From an uncultured bacterium (lineage in GTDB: Bacteria; Bacillota; Clostridia; Lachnospirales; Lachnospiraceae), in contig CANOLZ010000009.1 in assembly GCA_947567075.1 (NCBI GenBank), positions 1-34,821 on the forward strand: 34,821 nucleotides of DNA, written 5' to 3'. Positions within the stretch are counted from its first letter, which is position 1; each line of letters opens with the position of its first letter. The notes under the pieces were generated by a model, which had not been told where the DNA came from, searched no databases, and worked only from the letters and a program-made list of their open reading frames with translations. Positions 1 through 9,429 of the stretch are shown piece after piece. The position numbers and the translations under genes are program-made.

Positions 1-71
1 CCGTAGATGTAAGTTAAGCCAATTTCTACACGTTTTTCTCTTGGTAAGTCAACACCAGCAATACGAGCCAT
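1..71 (-). CDS. rpsM: 30S ribosomal protein S13, N-terminal part
   Basis: This is the first 23 codons of S13, cut by the window edge. The visible N-terminus starts [15 protein letters not shown], the highly conserved S13 opening. S13 sits in the head of the 30S subunit and contacts the P-site tRNA and the 50S bridge. The ATG (69-71) is preceded by an AGGAGG-type site at about 82-88. It follows rpmJ after a 116-nt gap, as in the usual infA-rpmJ-rpsM order; rpsK, rpsD, rpoA and rplQ would be expected next, outside the window. Confidence 0.97.
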   Translation of the reverse strand, partial: MARIAGVDLPREKRVEIGLTYIY

Positions 72-187
72 GTGAGCATTACACCTCCTAAAATTATCCT
101 TATTATTTTCTTCTCATGCAAAAAAGCATGGGAATACACAACTTCAAGTGCAGAATACTTCTTATCCTACACACATTTTAATACGCA

Positions 188-301
188 TTAACCTTGTCTT
201 TGCTTATGTTTTGGATTTTCACAGATTACTCTGATTCTACCCTTTCTTTTAATGATTTTACATTTTTCACAAATTGGTTTTACCGATGAACGAACCTTCA
301 T
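188..301 (-). CDS. rpmJ: 50S ribosomal protein L36, zinc-binding form
   Basis: This 37-residue protein begins [15 protein letters not shown]. It has the zinc ligands Cys11, Cys14, Cys27 and His32 (C+ form), the type kept in zinc-replete organisms. L36 is the smallest large-subunit protein and stabilises 23S rRNA near the peptidyl transferase region. An AGGAGG site lies just upstream of the ATG at 299-301. The gene sits between infA and rpsM, its normal place. The downstream 116-nt gap contains a small hairpin (CATGC-A6-GCATG near 116-131) but no clear terminator. Confidence 0.97.
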   Translation of the reverse strand: MKVRSSVKPICEKCKIIKRKGRIRVICENPKHKQRQG

Positions 302-378
302 GTTAAAATCCTCCTTTCGAAAGAGACCGTTTTTCATTATATCATAAATGCATACATTTATCAAGCATTTATCTTTCT

Positions 379-597
379 TTACTTATCTCTCCATATGATT
401 CTTCCCTTTGTTAAATCATAAGGAGATAATTCAATGGTCACTTTATCCCCTGGCAGTATTCGAATAAAATTCATGCGCAGCTTCCCGCTAATATGGGCTA
501 ATACTCTATGTCCATTTTCTAACTCTACTTGGAACATTGCATTGGGCAATTTCTCTACTACTGTTCCTTCTATTTCAATAACATCTGCCTTTGACAT
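379..597 (-). CDS. infA: Translation initiation factor IF-1
   Basis: IF-1 is a 72-residue OB-fold protein that binds the 30S A site and cooperates with IF-2 and IF-3 during initiation. The sequence starts [20 protein letters not shown] and contains the family core [18 protein letters not shown] and the C-terminal YDLTKGRI. The length is exactly that of the family. It lies 11 nt downstream of the KOW-domain gene and about 77 nt before rpmJ, matching the Firmicute arrangement. An AGGAGG-type site precedes the ATG. Confidence 0.99.
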   Translation of the reverse strand: MSKADVIEIEGTVVEKLPNAMFQVELENGHRVLAHISGKLRMNFIRILPGDKVTIELSPYDLTKGRIIWRDK

Positions 598-608
598 CTG
601 TTTACCTC

Positions 609-875
609 CTAAATCTGACTTCCAGCTTTATAAAGCTTTATCACTCTTTTAATTTCTTCATTTTGGACTGCCAGGTTATTTTTTAACTTCTCTTTGATGC
701 GATTATCTATTTTGTTATAGGCTAATTGAATATGTTTTTTTTTCTTCTTCTTTGGTTTTTCTAACAATTTATAAATTCCATCCACTAAATATACATATTC
801 TTCTTTTTCCTCAACTATGATATAAAGATGATCTTTATCCCTGCCAGCCTTTGACTTTGCAAATTCTCCAATCAT
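609..875 (-). CDS. Small KOW-domain RNA-binding protein (L14e-like)
   Basis: This 88-residue protein opens [19 protein letters not shown], a KOW motif (residues 2-20) like that of the archaeal/eukaryotic L14e family. A lysine-rich run (residues 41-48) and a basic helical tail follow. The fold and charge suggest RNA or ribosome binding. Genes of this type recur between map and infA in clostridia, but no role is established to my knowledge. Its ATG overlaps the map stop codon in an ATGA arrangement, so its translation is probably coupled to Map. It is a plausible ribosome-associated accessory factor. Confidence 0.85.
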   Translation of the reverse strand: MIGEFAKSKAGRDKDHLYIIVEEKEEYVYLVDGIYKLLEKPKKKKKKHIQLAYNKIDNRIKEKLKNNLAVQNEEIKRVIKLYKAGSQI

Positions 876-1621
876 ATTGACAATATCTCCGCCTCACCGT
901 CTGTTATCAGCACAGTATTCTCATAATGGGCTGACAAAGTTCCATCTTCTGTCACAACGGTCCAGTCATCTTTCATCCATACTACATCATATCTCCCTTG
1001 GTTGATCATTGGCTCAATAGCCAGTGTCATTCCTTTGGATAACTTAACACCTTTTCTTTTTTGTCTAAAATTAGGAATCTGAGGATCTTCGTGAAGACTT
1101 GTTCCAATTCCATGCCCTACTAAATCTCTTACAATTCCATATCCGTTGGCTGTCACATAGGTGTCAATGGCATTGGATATATCATAGAGATGACAACCCT
1201 GTCTAGCGTAACGAATTCCTTCAAAAAAGCTTTGTTTTGTCACATCAATGAGCCGCTTTGCTTCCTCGTCAATATTGCCTACCCCATGGGTTCTGGCAGC
1301 GTCAGAGTGATATCCTTTATAAATCAATCCTACATCTAGGCTGACAATATCGCCTTCCTGCAGTATCCTTGTTTTTTTTGGTATCCCGTGAACGACCTCG
1401 TCATTTACAGAAACACAAATAGATGCTGGAAATCCATGATAATTTAGGAAACTTGGAACACAGTCAAAGCTACGGATTAATTTCTCTCCTATTTGATTAA
1501 TTTCCCAAGTGGAAATTCCCGGCTTTATCGCCTGCCCTAGTTCCTTGTGGACAATAGCAAGTCTCCTGCCCGCTTCCCGCATTAACTCTATTTCTCTTTC
1601 AGATTTAATTGATACAGCCAT
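872..1621 (-). CDS. map: Methionine aminopeptidase, type I
   Basis: This 249-residue cytosolic metalloenzyme removes the initiator Met from nascent proteins. All five metal ligands are visible: Asp96, Asp107, His170, Glu203 and Glu234; the substrate-binding His78 sits in VVHGIP. The length is typical of type Ia enzymes without the extra N-terminal zinc domain. It starts 3 nt after the adk stop codon and overlaps the next gene by 4 nt. The adk-map pair inside the spc operon is the standard Firmicute arrangement. Confidence 0.98.
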   Translation of the reverse strand: MAVSIKSEREIELMREAGRRLAIVHKELGQAIKPGISTWEINQIGEKLIRSFDCVPSFLNYHGFPASICVSVNDEVVHGIPKKTRILQEGDIVSLDVGLIYKGYHSDAARTHGVGNIDEEAKRLIDVTKQSFFEGIRYARQGCHLYDISNAIDTYVTANGYGIVRDLVGHGIGTSLHEDPQIPNFRQKRKGVKLSKGMTLAIEPMINQGRYDVVWMKDDWTVVTEDGTLSAHYENTVLITDGEAEILSI

Positions 1622-1624
1622 ACA

Positions 1625-2269
1625 TCATGCTCCTAATATATTGGCAATTGCCTGAAATACATCTTGCATATCCATAGTACCATCTACCTCATATAAAATA
1701 GATTTCCTCTTATAATATTCAATGAGAGGATGGGTCTGCTCATGATATACAGAAAGACGCTTTTTTACCGTCTCAACTTTATCATCATCCCTAAGCACTG
1801 TTTCGCTGCCGCAAGAATCACATATGCCTTCTTTTTTTGTTGGATTGTATTCCAAATGGTAAGTAGAACCACATGCTAAGCAAGCCCGCCTTCCAGACAT
1901 TCTTGAAATAATCGCCTTATCTGGCACTTCAACATTAATGGCAAAATCAATTTTATCTCCTGATTTTCCTAAAGCATTTGTTAAAACTTCTGCCTGTGGA
2001 ATCGTCCTTGGAAAGCCATCTAACACATATCCATTTTTGCAGTCTTCCTTTTCTACCCGATCCAGCAAAATTTTCACGGTCAGCTCATCTGGAACTAACC
2101 GTCCTTGATCCATGTACTCTTTTGCCTCTTTGCCTAGCTTTGTTCCTTCTTTTATATTTGTCCGAAAAATATCTCCTGTTGATATATGGGGAATCCCATA
2201 TTTATCTGCAATCATTTTAGCCTGAGTGCCCTTTCCTGCACCGGGAGCCCCTAACATTATTATTTTCAC
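1625..2269 (-). CDS. adk: Adenylate kinase, zinc-binding LID form
   Basis: Adenylate kinase interconverts ATP plus AMP and two ADP. The P-loop GAPGAGKGT is at residues 7-15, and the LID carries four cysteines in two CxxC pairs (130/133 and 150/153), the zinc-binding form common in Gram-positives. I start at the GTG at 2267-2269 (VKIIMLGAPG, 214 residues), which has GGAAAGG 4 nt upstream. A second GTG at 2282-2284 would add five residues but has an SD that lies too close. A 116-nt gap separates this start from secY, the largest break in this part of the operon. Confidence 0.97.
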   Translation of the reverse strand: MKIIMLGAPGAGKGTQAKMIADKYGIPHISTGDIFRTNIKEGTKLGKEAKEYMDQGRLVPDELTVKILLDRVEKEDCKNGYVLDGFPRTIPQAEVLTNALGKSGDKIDFAINVEVPDKAIISRMSGRRACLACGSTYHLEYNPTKKEGICDSCGSETVLRDDDKVETVKKRLSVYHEQTHPLIEYYKRKSILYEVDGTMDMQDVFQAIANILGA

Positions 2270-2385
2270 TTTACCTTTCCACACCCCTTTCTAGTGGAAC
2301 TATACTTTACGCAGGCAATGACAGGACAAAGCAATCGCCCTGTCCAGCGCCTTTTTCTACGCCTCTAGCTACAATTTCTAACTGG

Positions 2386-3699
2386 CTAGTCATTTAAAAA
2401 ACCTTTATAATTTCGTACAAGCATTTGAGATTCTATTTTCTTTACGGTTTCTAAAACAACACCTACTATAATGATAAGAGAAGTTCCTCCAAAAGAAACA
2501 TTCGCTCGAAACACACCGTTAAAGAAAATAGGAATTACTGCCACAATAACCAGTCCAATGGCGCCTATAAATATAATATAATTCAAGATTTTATTTAAAT
2601 AATCACTCGTTGGTTTGCCTGGCCTAATACCAGGAATAAAGCCACCTTGTTTTTTCATATTTTCAGCAATCTCCAAAGGATTAAATGTAATGGATGTATA
2701 AAAATATGCAAAAAAGACAACCAAAACAATATAAACAAGTAATCCAACGGAATAGCTCAGTTCACTTGGCCTACACCAATAAGAGGAATTTAAAGCTCTT
2801 AAAAGCCATTCCCCAACTCCTGAGCCATTTACTCCCATTAAAGAGGTCAAAACGATGGGAAACTGCATAAGACTCGATGCAAAAATAACAGGTATCACTC
2901 CAGCAGTATTTACTTTTAAAGGAATGTTGGAAGACTGTCCGCCAACCATTTTCCTGCCCTGTATTTTTTTTGCATACTGCACAGGTATTTTTCTTTGCCC
3001 GCCATACAAGGCAATGACAAGAACAACTGTGAGCAGAATAACAGCCCCAATAATCAAAGCCGCCAATAACCCAACAGCAATATTTTTTCCCCTTATAAAT
3101 AAATCGAACAAAGCAACAAAGTCTTGTGGCAAACGAGAGATAATATTTACAACAAGTACAATGGAAATTCCATTTCCAACACCATTTTCTGTAATTCTCT
3201 CTCCGATCCACATAAGAAATGCAGAACCTGCTGTGAGCGCTACAATAACTGTAATAATATTAAGAACATTGAACTCTTCCAGCAGTCCGCTTCTCCCAAA
3301 ACCAATGGCCATTGCGGAAGATTCCAATAAGGCCAATCCTACTGTCACATATCTGGTAATGGAAGCAATCTTCTTTCTCCCGTCTTCTCCTTCCTTTTGC
3401 ATTTCTTCTAATTTGGGAACTGCAATTGTTAAAAGCTGCATGATAATCGAAGAAGTAATATAGGGAGTAATATTCAATGCAAATAAAGACATTTGCAGAA
3501 AAGATCCACCAGTAAATGCGTCAAAAAAGTTAAAAGCGTCCCCCGTCATGCTAGCAAACCAATTAGCAAAATATGTCCTGTCTACTCCGGGAACAGGGAG
3601 CTGGGAACCTAAGCGAATCACAATCAGCATAACAAACGTATAAAGAACTCTATCTCTGATATCTTTAATTTTAAACGCATTTTTAAGTGTTTGGAGCAT
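2386..3699 (-). CDS. secY: Protein translocase subunit SecY
   Basis: This 437-residue polytopic membrane protein is the pore subunit of the SecYEG channel. The start [21 protein letters not shown] and GSQLPVPGVD are classic SecY. About ten hydrophobic segments follow, with the plug and periplasmic loop near residues 50-75 and the conserved cytoplasmic loop GQRKIPVQYAKK near residues 230-245 that contacts the ribosome and SecA. The ATG overlaps the rplO stop by one base (TAATG), implying translational coupling. The C-terminus MLVRNYKGFL is also typical. Confidence 0.99.
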   Translation of the reverse strand: MLQTLKNAFKIKDIRDRVLYTFVMLIVIRLGSQLPVPGVDRTYFANWFASMTGDAFNFFDAFTGGSFLQMSLFALNITPYITSSIIMQLLTIAVPKLEEMQKEGEDGRKKIASITRYVTVGLALLESSAMAIGFGRSGLLEEFNVLNIITVIVALTAGSAFLMWIGERITENGVGNGISIVLVVNIISRLPQDFVALFDLFIRGKNIAVGLLAALIIGAVILLTVVLVIALYGGQRKIPVQYAKKIQGRKMVGGQSSNIPLKVNTAGVIPVIFASSLMQFPIVLTSLMGVNGSGVGEWLLRALNSSYWCRPSELSYSVGLLVYIVLVVFFAYFYTSITFNPLEIAENMKKQGGFIPGIRPGKPTSDYLNKILNYIIFIGAIGLVIVAVIPIFFNGVFRANVSFGGTSLIIIVGVVLETVKKIESQMLVRNYKGFLND

Positions 3700-4139
3700 T
3701 AAATCACCTCTGCTTTTCCACCAAGAGCTTCAATTTTTTCTTTTGCAGATGCACTGAATGCATTGGCCTGAACAGTAAGCTTCTTAGTAAATTCTCCATT
3801 TCCAAGAATTTTTACCCCGTCTCTTGGATTATTCACAATGCCTTTTTCCATAAGGGTACTGATAGAAACCGTTGCTCCATCTTCAAAAACCTCCAGAGCT
3901 TTTAAATTGATTCCTACAATATCTTTTGCATTTCTGTTCGTAAATCCTCTTTTTGGAATTCTTCTGTATAATGGCATCTGTCCGCCTTCAAACCCAATTC
4001 TAGGAGCGCCTGAACGAGCTTTTTGGCCTTTATGTCCTTTACCGGCTGTCTTACCATTACCTGAGCCATGTCCTCTGCCCCTCCTAAAATTGTTGCTGTG
4101 CTTAGAACCTTTTGCTGGCCGCAAATTTGATAATTCCAT
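3699..4139 (-). CDS. rplO: 50S ribosomal protein L15
   Basis: L15 (146 residues) joins late in 50S assembly. Its glycine- and arginine-rich N-terminal extension ([14 protein letters not shown] region through [20 protein letters not shown], residues 8-57) threads into 23S rRNA, and the globular C-terminal domain ends in GGKAEVI. Its length is normal. It lies 23 nt downstream of rpmD and overlaps secY by one base. An AGGAGG site precedes the ATG at 4137-4139. Confidence 0.99.
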   Translation of the reverse strand: MELSNLRPAKGSKHSNNFRRGRGHGSGNGKTAGKGHKGQKARSGAPRIGFEGGQMPLYRRIPKRGFTNRNAKDIVGINLKALEVFEDGATVSISTLMEKGIVNNPRDGVKILGNGEFTKKLTVQANAFSASAKEKIEALGGKAEVI

Positions 4140-4162
4140 ACCGACACCTCCTTATCCTGTTA

Positions 4163-4345
4163 TTAGATTTCTTCCACTTTTACTAAATGTCTTACTTGCT
4201 GCACCATTCCTCTTACCGATGCATTATCTGGCATTTCTACTGTTCTATTCAACTTTCTCAAACCAAGGGCTTCAACTGTTTTCCTATGTTTAGGAATTGC
4301 ACCAATTGTAGATTTTACTAAAGTAATTTTTAATTTTTCTGCCAT
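4163..4345 (-). CDS. rpmD: 50S ribosomal protein L30
   Basis: This 60-residue L30 starts [15 protein letters not shown] and has the conserved [16 protein letters not shown] core. An ATG four codons upstream (4355-4357) is in frame, but its SD (AGAAAGG) ends only one base before it. From the 4345 ATG, that AGAAAGG would pair with the extreme 3' end of 16S rRNA and give a workable spacing, and the family normally starts at MA-KLK-TL. The same start layout recurs at the hydrolase gene near 22844. Confidence 0.96.
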   Translation of the reverse strand: MAEKLKITLVKSTIGAIPKHRKTVEALGLRKLNRTVEMPDNASVRGMVQQVRHLVKVEEI

Positions 4346-4366
4346 TTTTATAACCATGCCTTTCTC

Positions 4367-4876
4367 TCAGCCTAAAATCTCATTTATGGATTTCCCGCGG
4401 CTCTTCGCTACTTCTTCTGGAGTTTTTAGCTGGCGCAAGCCTTCAATAGTAGCAAGCACTACGTTCTGCTTGTTATTGGATCCTAAAGATTTTGTACGAA
4501 TATTTTTGATTCCTGCAAGCTCACACACACTACGGGCTGGTCCTCCTGCAATAACGCCAGTACCTTCTGGAGCCCTTTTTAAGAGTACAGATGCGCCGCC
4601 AAATTTTCCAGTAAAGTCATGGGTAATGCTGCTGTTCTCATCTAAGGCTACTGTGACAAGTTTTTTTGTCGCATCTTCCTTACCCTTACGAATTGCTTCT
4701 GGAATTTCTGTTGCCTTGCCTAATCCAGCGCCAACATGCCCATTGCCATCTCCCACAACGACCAAGGCTGTGAAACGGAAGTTACGACCACCTTTTACAA
4801 CCTTTGTAACACGTTTAATGGATACTACCTTTTCTGTCAATTCTAAGTTGCTTACATCAATGATTGTACGCTTCAT
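4367..4876 (-). CDS. rpsE: 30S ribosomal protein S5
   Basis: S5 (169 residues) lies at the back of the 30S subunit near the mRNA entry tunnel and helps translational accuracy. Its dsRBD-like N-terminal domain shows [19 protein letters not shown] and [10 protein letters not shown] (residues 26-57); the C-terminal domain shows [20 protein letters not shown]. The length is usual. It is followed after 9-21 nt by rpmD, depending on the start chosen there, and preceded by rplR with a 19-nt gap. Confidence 0.99.
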   Translation of the reverse strand: MKRTIIDVSNLELTEKVVSIKRVTKVVKGGRNFRFTALVVVGDGNGHVGAGLGKATEIPEAIRKGKEDATKKLVTVALDENSSITHDFTGKFGGASVLLKRAPEGTGVIAGGPARSVCELAGIKNIRTKSLGSNNKQNVVLATIEGLRQLKTPEEVAKSRGKSINEILG

Positions 4877-4895
4877 GTGTTCATCTCCTTCCTTT

Positions 4896-5264
4896 CTAAA
4901 ATTGTAAGCCAGCTTCTCTGGCTGCCTCTGCCAATGCCTTTACTTTTCCATGGTACAAATATCCGCCTCTATCAAAGACAACTGTCGTAATTCCCTTTTC
5001 CAAAGCTCTCTTTGCAATGACTTTTCCTATATATGCTGCTGCATCTACGTTATTCGTCTTTTCCAATTCTGACTGTAATTCTTTTTCCAGTGTTGATGCT
5101 GATGTTAACGTATTTCCAACAGTATCGTCAATAATTTGAGCATACATATGATTATTGCTTCTAAATACAGCTAAACGAGGTCTTTCTCCAGTGCCGCTGA
5201 AACGGTTACGAATTCTTTTGTGTTTTTTTATACGGACGCTTTGTCTTGATTTCTTGTTAACCAT
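4896..5264 (-). CDS. rplR: 50S ribosomal protein L18
   Basis: L18 (122 residues) binds 5S rRNA in the central protuberance together with L5. The basic N-terminus [19 protein letters not shown] is followed by [20 protein letters not shown] and ends in AAREAGLQF, all family hallmarks. The ATG at 5262-5264 is nine bases from a GGAG site. A GTG two codons upstream would be too close to it, so I prefer the ATG. It lies between rplF and rpsE with short gaps. Confidence 0.98.
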   Translation of the reverse strand: MVNKKSRQSVRIKKHKRIRNRFSGTGERPRLAVFRSNNHMYAQIIDDTVGNTLTSASTLEKELQSELEKTNNVDAAAYIGKVIAKRALEKGITTVVFDRGGYLYHGKVKALAEAAREAGLQF

Positions 5265-5281
5265 TTTCACACTCTCCTTAT

Positions 5282-5821
5282 CTATTTCTTACCAGTCTTA
5301 CCAACTTTACGCCTGATTACTTCATCAGCATATTTAATACCTTTGCCCTTATAAGGTTCCGGTCTTCTCTTATCTCTTATTTCAGCTGCGTATTGGCCAA
5401 CTTTTTCTTTATCTATTCCAGAAATAATAATTTTATTTCCATCCACTTTTGAATCTAATCCTTCTGGATCTTCCATTTCGACTGGATGAGAATATCCAAG
5501 GTTCAGTGTTAGTTTTTTCCCAGACTTGGAGGCTCTGTATCCTACTCCATTTATTTCTAAAACCTTTTCATATCCTGCTGTAACACCTACAATCATATTG
5601 TTCACCAATGTTCTTGTTAATCCATGTAATGATTTCATCTTTTTTAAATCATTAGGTCTACAAACAGTTATAACATCGCCTTCCAACTTCATTTCCATTT
5701 CTTTTGGCAACACTCTTTCCAATGTCCCCTTAGGACCTTTTACTGTTACTTTATTATTTTCTGCAATATCGACGGTGACTCCAGCCGGTACTGCGATTGG
5801 CATTCTTCCTATACGTGACAT
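5282..5821 (-). CDS. rplF: 50S ribosomal protein L6
   Basis: L6 (179 residues) stabilises the base of the L7/L12 stalk near the sarcin-ricin loop. It starts [19 protein letters not shown], has the duplicated beta-alpha fold, and ends with the signature [20 protein letters not shown] near residues 152-171. Length and position (between rpsH and rplR) are as expected. A GGAGG-type site precedes the ATG. Confidence 0.99.
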   Translation of the reverse strand: MSRIGRMPIAVPAGVTVDIAENNKVTVKGPKGTLERVLPKEMEMKLEGDVITVCRPNDLKKMKSLHGLTRTLVNNMIVGVTAGYEKVLEINGVGYRASKSGKKLTLNLGYSHPVEMEDPEGLDSKVDGNKIIISGIDKEKVGQYAAEIRDKRRPEPYKGKGIKYADEVIRRKVGKTGKK

Positions 5822-5870
5822 GCCCGTACCTCCTATTTTTCATTCTTTTACCAAATCCTGTACTAGGGTT

Positions 5871-6272
5871 TTACCAGACAAACGCCAATACTTCCCCGCC
5901 TACATTTAATTTTCTAGCTTCTTTGTCTGTAATAACACCTTGGTTTGTGGAAATAATAGCTGTTCCCAGTCCTCCAAGAACTTTTGGGAGCTGCTCTTTA
6001 TTTGCATAAACCCGCAGACCTGGTTTTGAAATTCTTTTTAATCCTGTAATAATTCGTTTCGTTTTGTCCTCTCCATATTTCAATGTAATACGAATTGTCT
6101 GGAATTTACCATCTTCTACAAGATCATATTTTACAATATAACCTTCATCTAAAAGAATTTTTGCAATAGATAACTTCATCTTAGAAGAAGGAATATCTAC
6201 AGTGTCATGCTTTGCAGTATTTGCATTACGAATTCTTGTAAGCATATCTGCAATGGGATCGCTCATCGTCAT
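5871..6272 (-). CDS. rpsH: 30S ribosomal protein S8
   Basis: S8 (133 residues) is a primary 16S rRNA binder that nucleates the 30S platform. It starts [18 protein letters not shown] and ends with the signature [19 protein letters not shown] and LAFVW. A longer in-frame reading from 6299 exists, but AAAGGAGG lies eight bases before the ATG at 6270-6272, so the short form is the true start. In enteric bacteria S8 represses the spc operon; no equivalent control is visible here. Confidence 0.98.
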   Translation of the reverse strand: MTMSDPIADMLTRIRNANTAKHDTVDIPSSKMKLSIAKILLDEGYIVKYDLVEDGKFQTIRITLKYGEDKTKRIITGLKRISKPGLRVYANKEQLPKVLGGLGTAIISTNQGVITDKEARKLNVGGEVLAFVW

Positions 6273-6327
6273 TTCAATTGCCTCCTTTAACATTTTCAAC
6301 TAAGTAGTGTCTTTTTTTCAGGCACCC

Positions 6328-6513
6328 TTACCAGCTGGCTTTTTTTACTCCTGGTATCTGTCCTTTATATGCTAACTCACGGAAACAGATTCTGCAAATT
6401 CCGTATTTTCTCAAATATGCATGTGGACGGCCACAGATTCTGCAACGGTTGTACTCCCTTGTAGAAAATTTTTGTTTACGCTGCTGTTTTAATTTCATTG
6501 CTGCTTTAGCCAT
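6328..6513 (-). CDS. rpsN: 30S ribosomal protein S14, type Z (zinc-binding)
   Basis: This is the short 61-residue zinc form of S14, with ligands Cys24, Cys27, Cys40 and Cys43 in [21 protein letters not shown]14 lies in the 30S head near S3 and S19. The C-terminus [11 protein letters not shown] is typical. Its place between rplE and rpsH is conserved. The zinc forms of S14, L36 and Adk all occur in this one operon. Confidence 0.98.
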   Translation of the reverse strand: MAKAAMKLKQQRKQKFSTREYNRCRICGRPHAYLRKYGICRICFRELAYKGQIPGVKKASW

Positions 6514-6527
6514 GAATTTACCTCCTT

Positions 6528-7067
6528 TTACTTAGCAAATGGCATATTAAACAATCTTAACAATTCACGGGATTCTTCATCGGTTTTTGCAGTTGTGACA
6601 AAAATAACATCCATCCCTCTAATTTTATCAATTTTATCATACTCTATTTCTGGGAAAATCAATTGCTCTTTTATTCCAAGTGCATAGTTTCCTCTTCCAT
6701 CAAAAGCATTGGGATTCACTCCTCGAAAATCCCGCACCCTTGGCAATGCCAGGTTAATTAGTCGGTCAGCAAACTCATACATTTTCTCGCCTCGCAAAGT
6801 TACCTTGCATCCAATAGGCATTCCCTCTCGAATCTTAAAATTTGCTACAGATTTTTTTGCCCTGGTCATCACTGGTTTTTGGCCTGAGATTATTTCTAAG
6901 TCTTTCATTGCTGACTCTAAAATCTTTGCATTCTCTTTCGCTTCCCCAACGCCCATGTTAATAATAATCTTTTCAAGCTTAGGGACTTCCATAACATTTT
7001 TATATTCAAACTTTTTGATCATAGCATCTACGATCTCATTTTTGTACATATCCTTTAATCTACTCAA
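6528..7067 (-). CDS. rplE: 50S ribosomal protein L5
   Basis: L5 (179 residues) binds 5S rRNA and contacts P-site tRNA and S13. Visible family features are [20 protein letters not shown] (residues 25-44), [21 protein letters not shown] (residues 77-97), GCKVTLRG and the C-terminal [20 protein letters not shown]. Start [12 protein letters not shown] and length are normal. It lies 23 nt after rplX and 14 nt before rpsN. Confidence 0.99.
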   Translation of the reverse strand: MSRLKDMYKNEIVDAMIKKFEYKNVMEVPKLEKIIINMGVGEAKENAKILESAMKDLEIISGQKPVMTRAKKSVANFKIREGMPIGCKVTLRGEKMYEFADRLINLALPRVRDFRGVNPNAFDGRGNYALGIKEQLIFPEIEYDKIDKIRGMDVIFVTTAKTDEESRELLRLFNMPFAK

Positions 7068-7090
7068 CTTCCAGACCTCCTCTCTTACGA

Positions 7091-7402
7091 TTAATCAATG
7101 ACGTCGCCTGTTGATTTTGCATAACGTACTTTTTTGTCACCATCCATTTTAAAACCTACTCTCGTTGCTTTGCCGTTGTGAAGGTACATTACGTTGGAAG
7201 CGTCAATAAATGCTTCCTGCTTTACAATTCCACCGTTTTGATTTGACATGGAAGGCTTTGTATGTTTTGTTACCATATTGATGCCTTCTACTAACACCTT
7301 TCTTTTTGATGGATTGACTTTCAGAACTTTTCCTTCTTCTCCTTTATTTTTACCAGCGATTACTTTTACAGTGTCGCCTTTTTTTATTTTCATCATTGCC
7401 AT
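7091..7402 (-). CDS. rplX: 50S ribosomal protein L24
   Basis: L24 (103 residues) is an early 50S assembly protein near the exit tunnel. A KOW motif is visible as [20 protein letters not shown] (residues 5-24), followed by the basic [22 protein letters not shown]. An AGGAGG site lies seven bases before the ATG at 7400-7402. It lies between rplN and rplE, as usual. Confidence 0.98.
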   Translation of the reverse strand: MAMMKIKKGDTVKVIAGKNKGEEGKVLKVNPSKRKVLVEGINMVTKHTKPSMSNQNGGIVKQEAFIDASNVMYLHNGKATRVGFKMDGDKKVRYAKSTGDVID

Positions 7403-7414
7403 GGTGACACCTCC

Positions 7415-7783
7415 TTATAATACTTCCGGAGCCAAGGATACAATTTTCATAAATTGCTTCTCTCTAAGTTCTCTGGCTACCGGCCCAAAAATACGAGTTC
7501 CTCTTGGGGTCTTATCATCTTTAATAATAACAGCGGCATTTTCATCAAATCTTATATAGGAACCATCTTTGCGGCGGGCTCCTTTTACAGTCCGTACGAC
7601 GACAGCCTTTACTACATCTCCTTTTTTAACAACACCACCTGGCGTTGCATCTTTAACAGAAGCAACAATTATATCACCAATATTAGCATATCTTCTTGTG
7701 GAGCCGCCCATAACTCTGATACACAGCAATTCTTTTGCACCAGTATTATCAGCAACTCTTAGTCTGCTTTCCTGTTGTATCAT
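7415..7783 (-). CDS. rplN: 50S ribosomal protein L14
   Basis: L14 (122 residues) forms intersubunit bridges with 16S rRNA. It starts [19 protein letters not shown] and carries the signature [20 protein letters not shown] plus [18 protein letters not shown], ending SLAPEVL. A longer in-frame reading to 7825 exists, but an AGGAG site seven bases before the ATG at 7781-7783 and the family length fix this start. Confidence 0.98.
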   Translation of the reverse strand: MIQQESRLRVADNTGAKELLCIRVMGGSTRRYANIGDIIVASVKDATPGGVVKKGDVVKAVVVRTVKGARRKDGSYIRFDENAAVIIKDDKTPRGTRIFGPVARELREKQFMKIVSLAPEVL

Positions 7784-7829
7784 CCTTAATCTCCTTCCAG
7801 CTTTGAGACTTATCCAAATTCTCAATCTT

Positions 7830-8084
7830 TTATTTCACTTTTTCCACTACTTCCACGAGTCTCCATCTTTTCTCTTTTGATAAAGGTCTTGTTTCCATTA
7901 CTTTTACAGTATCGCCAATATTGCATTCGTTGTTCTCATCATGAGCTTTTAATTTAAATGTTCTTTTTACAATTTTTTTGTAAAGAGGATGCTTTACATG
8001 GTCTTCCACTGCAACAACGATTGTTTTTTGCATTTTATTGCTAATTACTTTCCCCGTACGAGTCTTCCTCATATTTCTTTCCAT
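7830..8084 (-). CDS. rpsQ: 30S ribosomal protein S17
   Basis: S17 (about 84 residues) is an OB-fold primary binder of 16S rRNA. Core motifs are [19 protein letters not shown] and [20 protein letters not shown] followed by [14 protein letters not shown]. Two adjacent ATGs lie after GGAGG; the second (8082-8084) has the better five-base spacing and I use it, but the first at 8087 cannot be excluded. Confidence 0.97.
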   Translation of the reverse strand: MERNMRKTRTGKVISNKMQKTIVVAVEDHVKHPLYKKIVKRTFKLKAHDENNECNIGDTVKVMETRPLSKEKRWRLVEVVEKVK

Positions 8085-8119
8085 CATAACCTCCATTTCT
8101 GCGCAACCTGCTTCTATTA

Positions 8120-8329
8120 TTACTCAGCAGCCTTTGCCTTCTGTGTAATAATTGTCTGGATTCTCGCAATATTTCTCCTAACTTCCTTTATCCTGCTTGT
8201 ATTATCCAATTGGTTTGTTGCGTTTTGGAATCTCAAATTGAAAAGTTCTTTTTTAGCAGCCACTAATTCTTGTGCTAATTCTGCAGCTGATTTTGCCTTT
8301 AAATCTTCTACATATTTATTAATTTTCAT
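8120..8329 (-). CDS. rpmC: 50S ribosomal protein L29
   Basis: L29 (69 residues) is a two-helix protein at the polypeptide exit, next to the SRP and trigger factor docking site. It starts [20 protein letters not shown] and contains [20 protein letters not shown], the family signature. The ATG lies inside the last codons of rplP and overlaps it by 11 nt, so translation is probably coupled. A longer in-frame reading to 8398 is only rplP antiphase sequence. Confidence 0.97.
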   Translation of the reverse strand: MKINKYVEDLKAKSAAELAQELVAAKKELFNLRFQNATNQLDNTSRIKEVRRNIARIQTIITQKAKAAE

Positions 8330-8756
8330 TTGATTCACCGCCTTCGAAATCTGCTCTAGAAACAATCTTACATTTGCAGGGGAGCTTGTGAGTCGCAAGA
8401 CGCAGCGCCTCTCTTGCTATCTCATCGGATACGCCGGAGATTTCAAACATAACCCTCCCAGGCTTCACAACTGCTACCCAGTATTCCAGTGTTCCCTTAC
8501 CGGAACCCATACGTGTTTCTGCTGGTTTTGTAGTTACAGGTTTATCTGGAAATATTTTTATCCATACTTTTCCACCACGTTTAATATAACGGGTCATAGC
8601 AATACGTGCCGCTTCAATCTGATTTGATTTAATCCAGCATGGTTCTGTTGCCACAATGCCATATTCCCCATACGTAATCTTATTGCCTCTTGTTGCTTTT
8701 CCTCTCATAGTGCCTCTAAACTGCTTACGACGTTTTACTCTCTTAGGCATTAACAT
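8319..8756 (-). CDS. rplP: 50S ribosomal protein L16
   Basis: L16 (145 residues) organises the A-site region of the 50S subunit. It starts [15 protein letters not shown] and shows [58 protein letters not shown] and [15 protein letters not shown]. Its start codon overlaps the rpsC stop by one base (TAATG) and its end overlaps rpmC, so three consecutive genes are coupled. Confidence 0.99.
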   Translation of the reverse strand: MLMPKRVKRRKQFRGTMRGKATRGNKITYGEYGIVATEPCWIKSNQIEAARIAMTRYIKRGGKVWIKIFPDKPVTTKPAETRMGSGKGTLEYWVAVVKPGRVMFEISGVSDEIAREALRLATHKLPCKCKIVSRADFEGGESNEN

Positions 8757-9418
8757 TATTTATCACTCCCTTCCTGTTCTTTCTTTCCCTTCGCTGGAAG
8801 TACCTCTCCTTTGTAAATCCACACTTTAACTCCTAATTTTCCGTAAGTAGTATCTGCTTCGGCAAAACCATAGTCAATATCGGCTCTTAAAGTTTGAAGA
8901 GGAATGGTACCCTCTGAATAAAACTCAGTACGGGCCATATCAGCTCCACCAAGACGGCCGGATACAGCTGCTTTAATTCCAAGGGCATCTGCCTTCATTG
9001 TCCTGGACATAGCAGATTTCATTGCTCTTCGGAAAGAAACTCTGTTCTCTAACTGGAGTGCAATGTTCTCAGCAACTAACTGAGCATCCTTATCTGGCTT
9101 TTTAATTTCTTTAATATCTACAACTAATTTTTTGTCCGTGAGCTTTTGTAATTCTTTTTTTGTAAGTTCGATCTCTTGTCCTCCCTTACCAATAACAACG
9201 CCAGGTTTAGCTGTATAAATTACAATTTTCACTCTGTCTGTCTGTCTTTCAACTTCAATTCTAGAAACACCTGCACTATATAATTTCTTTTTCAAAAACG
9301 TCCGAATATTATAATCTTCAATTAAATAATCTGCAAAATCAGCCTCTGCATACCATTTGGAATCCCAATCCTTAATAATACCGACTCTTAAGCCGTGAGG
9401 ATTAACTTTCTGTCCCAT
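8756..9418 (-). CDS. rpsC: 30S ribosomal protein S3
   Basis: S3 (220 residues) lies at the mRNA entry of the 30S subunit. The type 2 KH domain is seen in [14 protein letters not shown] (residues 71-84), and the C-terminal domain in [17 protein letters not shown] and [20 protein letters not shown]. The start [13 protein letters not shown] is invariant in the family. The last residues overlap the rplP start by one base. Confidence 0.99.
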   Translation of the reverse strand: MGQKVNPHGLRVGIIKDWDSKWYAEADFADYLIEDYNIRTFLKKKLYSAGVSRIEVERQTDRVKIVIYTAKPGVVIGKGGQEIELTKKELQKLTDKKLVVDIKEIKKPDKDAQLVAENIALQLENRVSFRRAMKSAMSRTMKADALGIKAAVSGRLGGADMARTEFYSEGTIPLQTLRADIDYGFAEADTTYGKLGVKVWIYKGEVLPAKGKKEQEGSDK

Positions 9419-9429
9419 TCTTACCCTCC

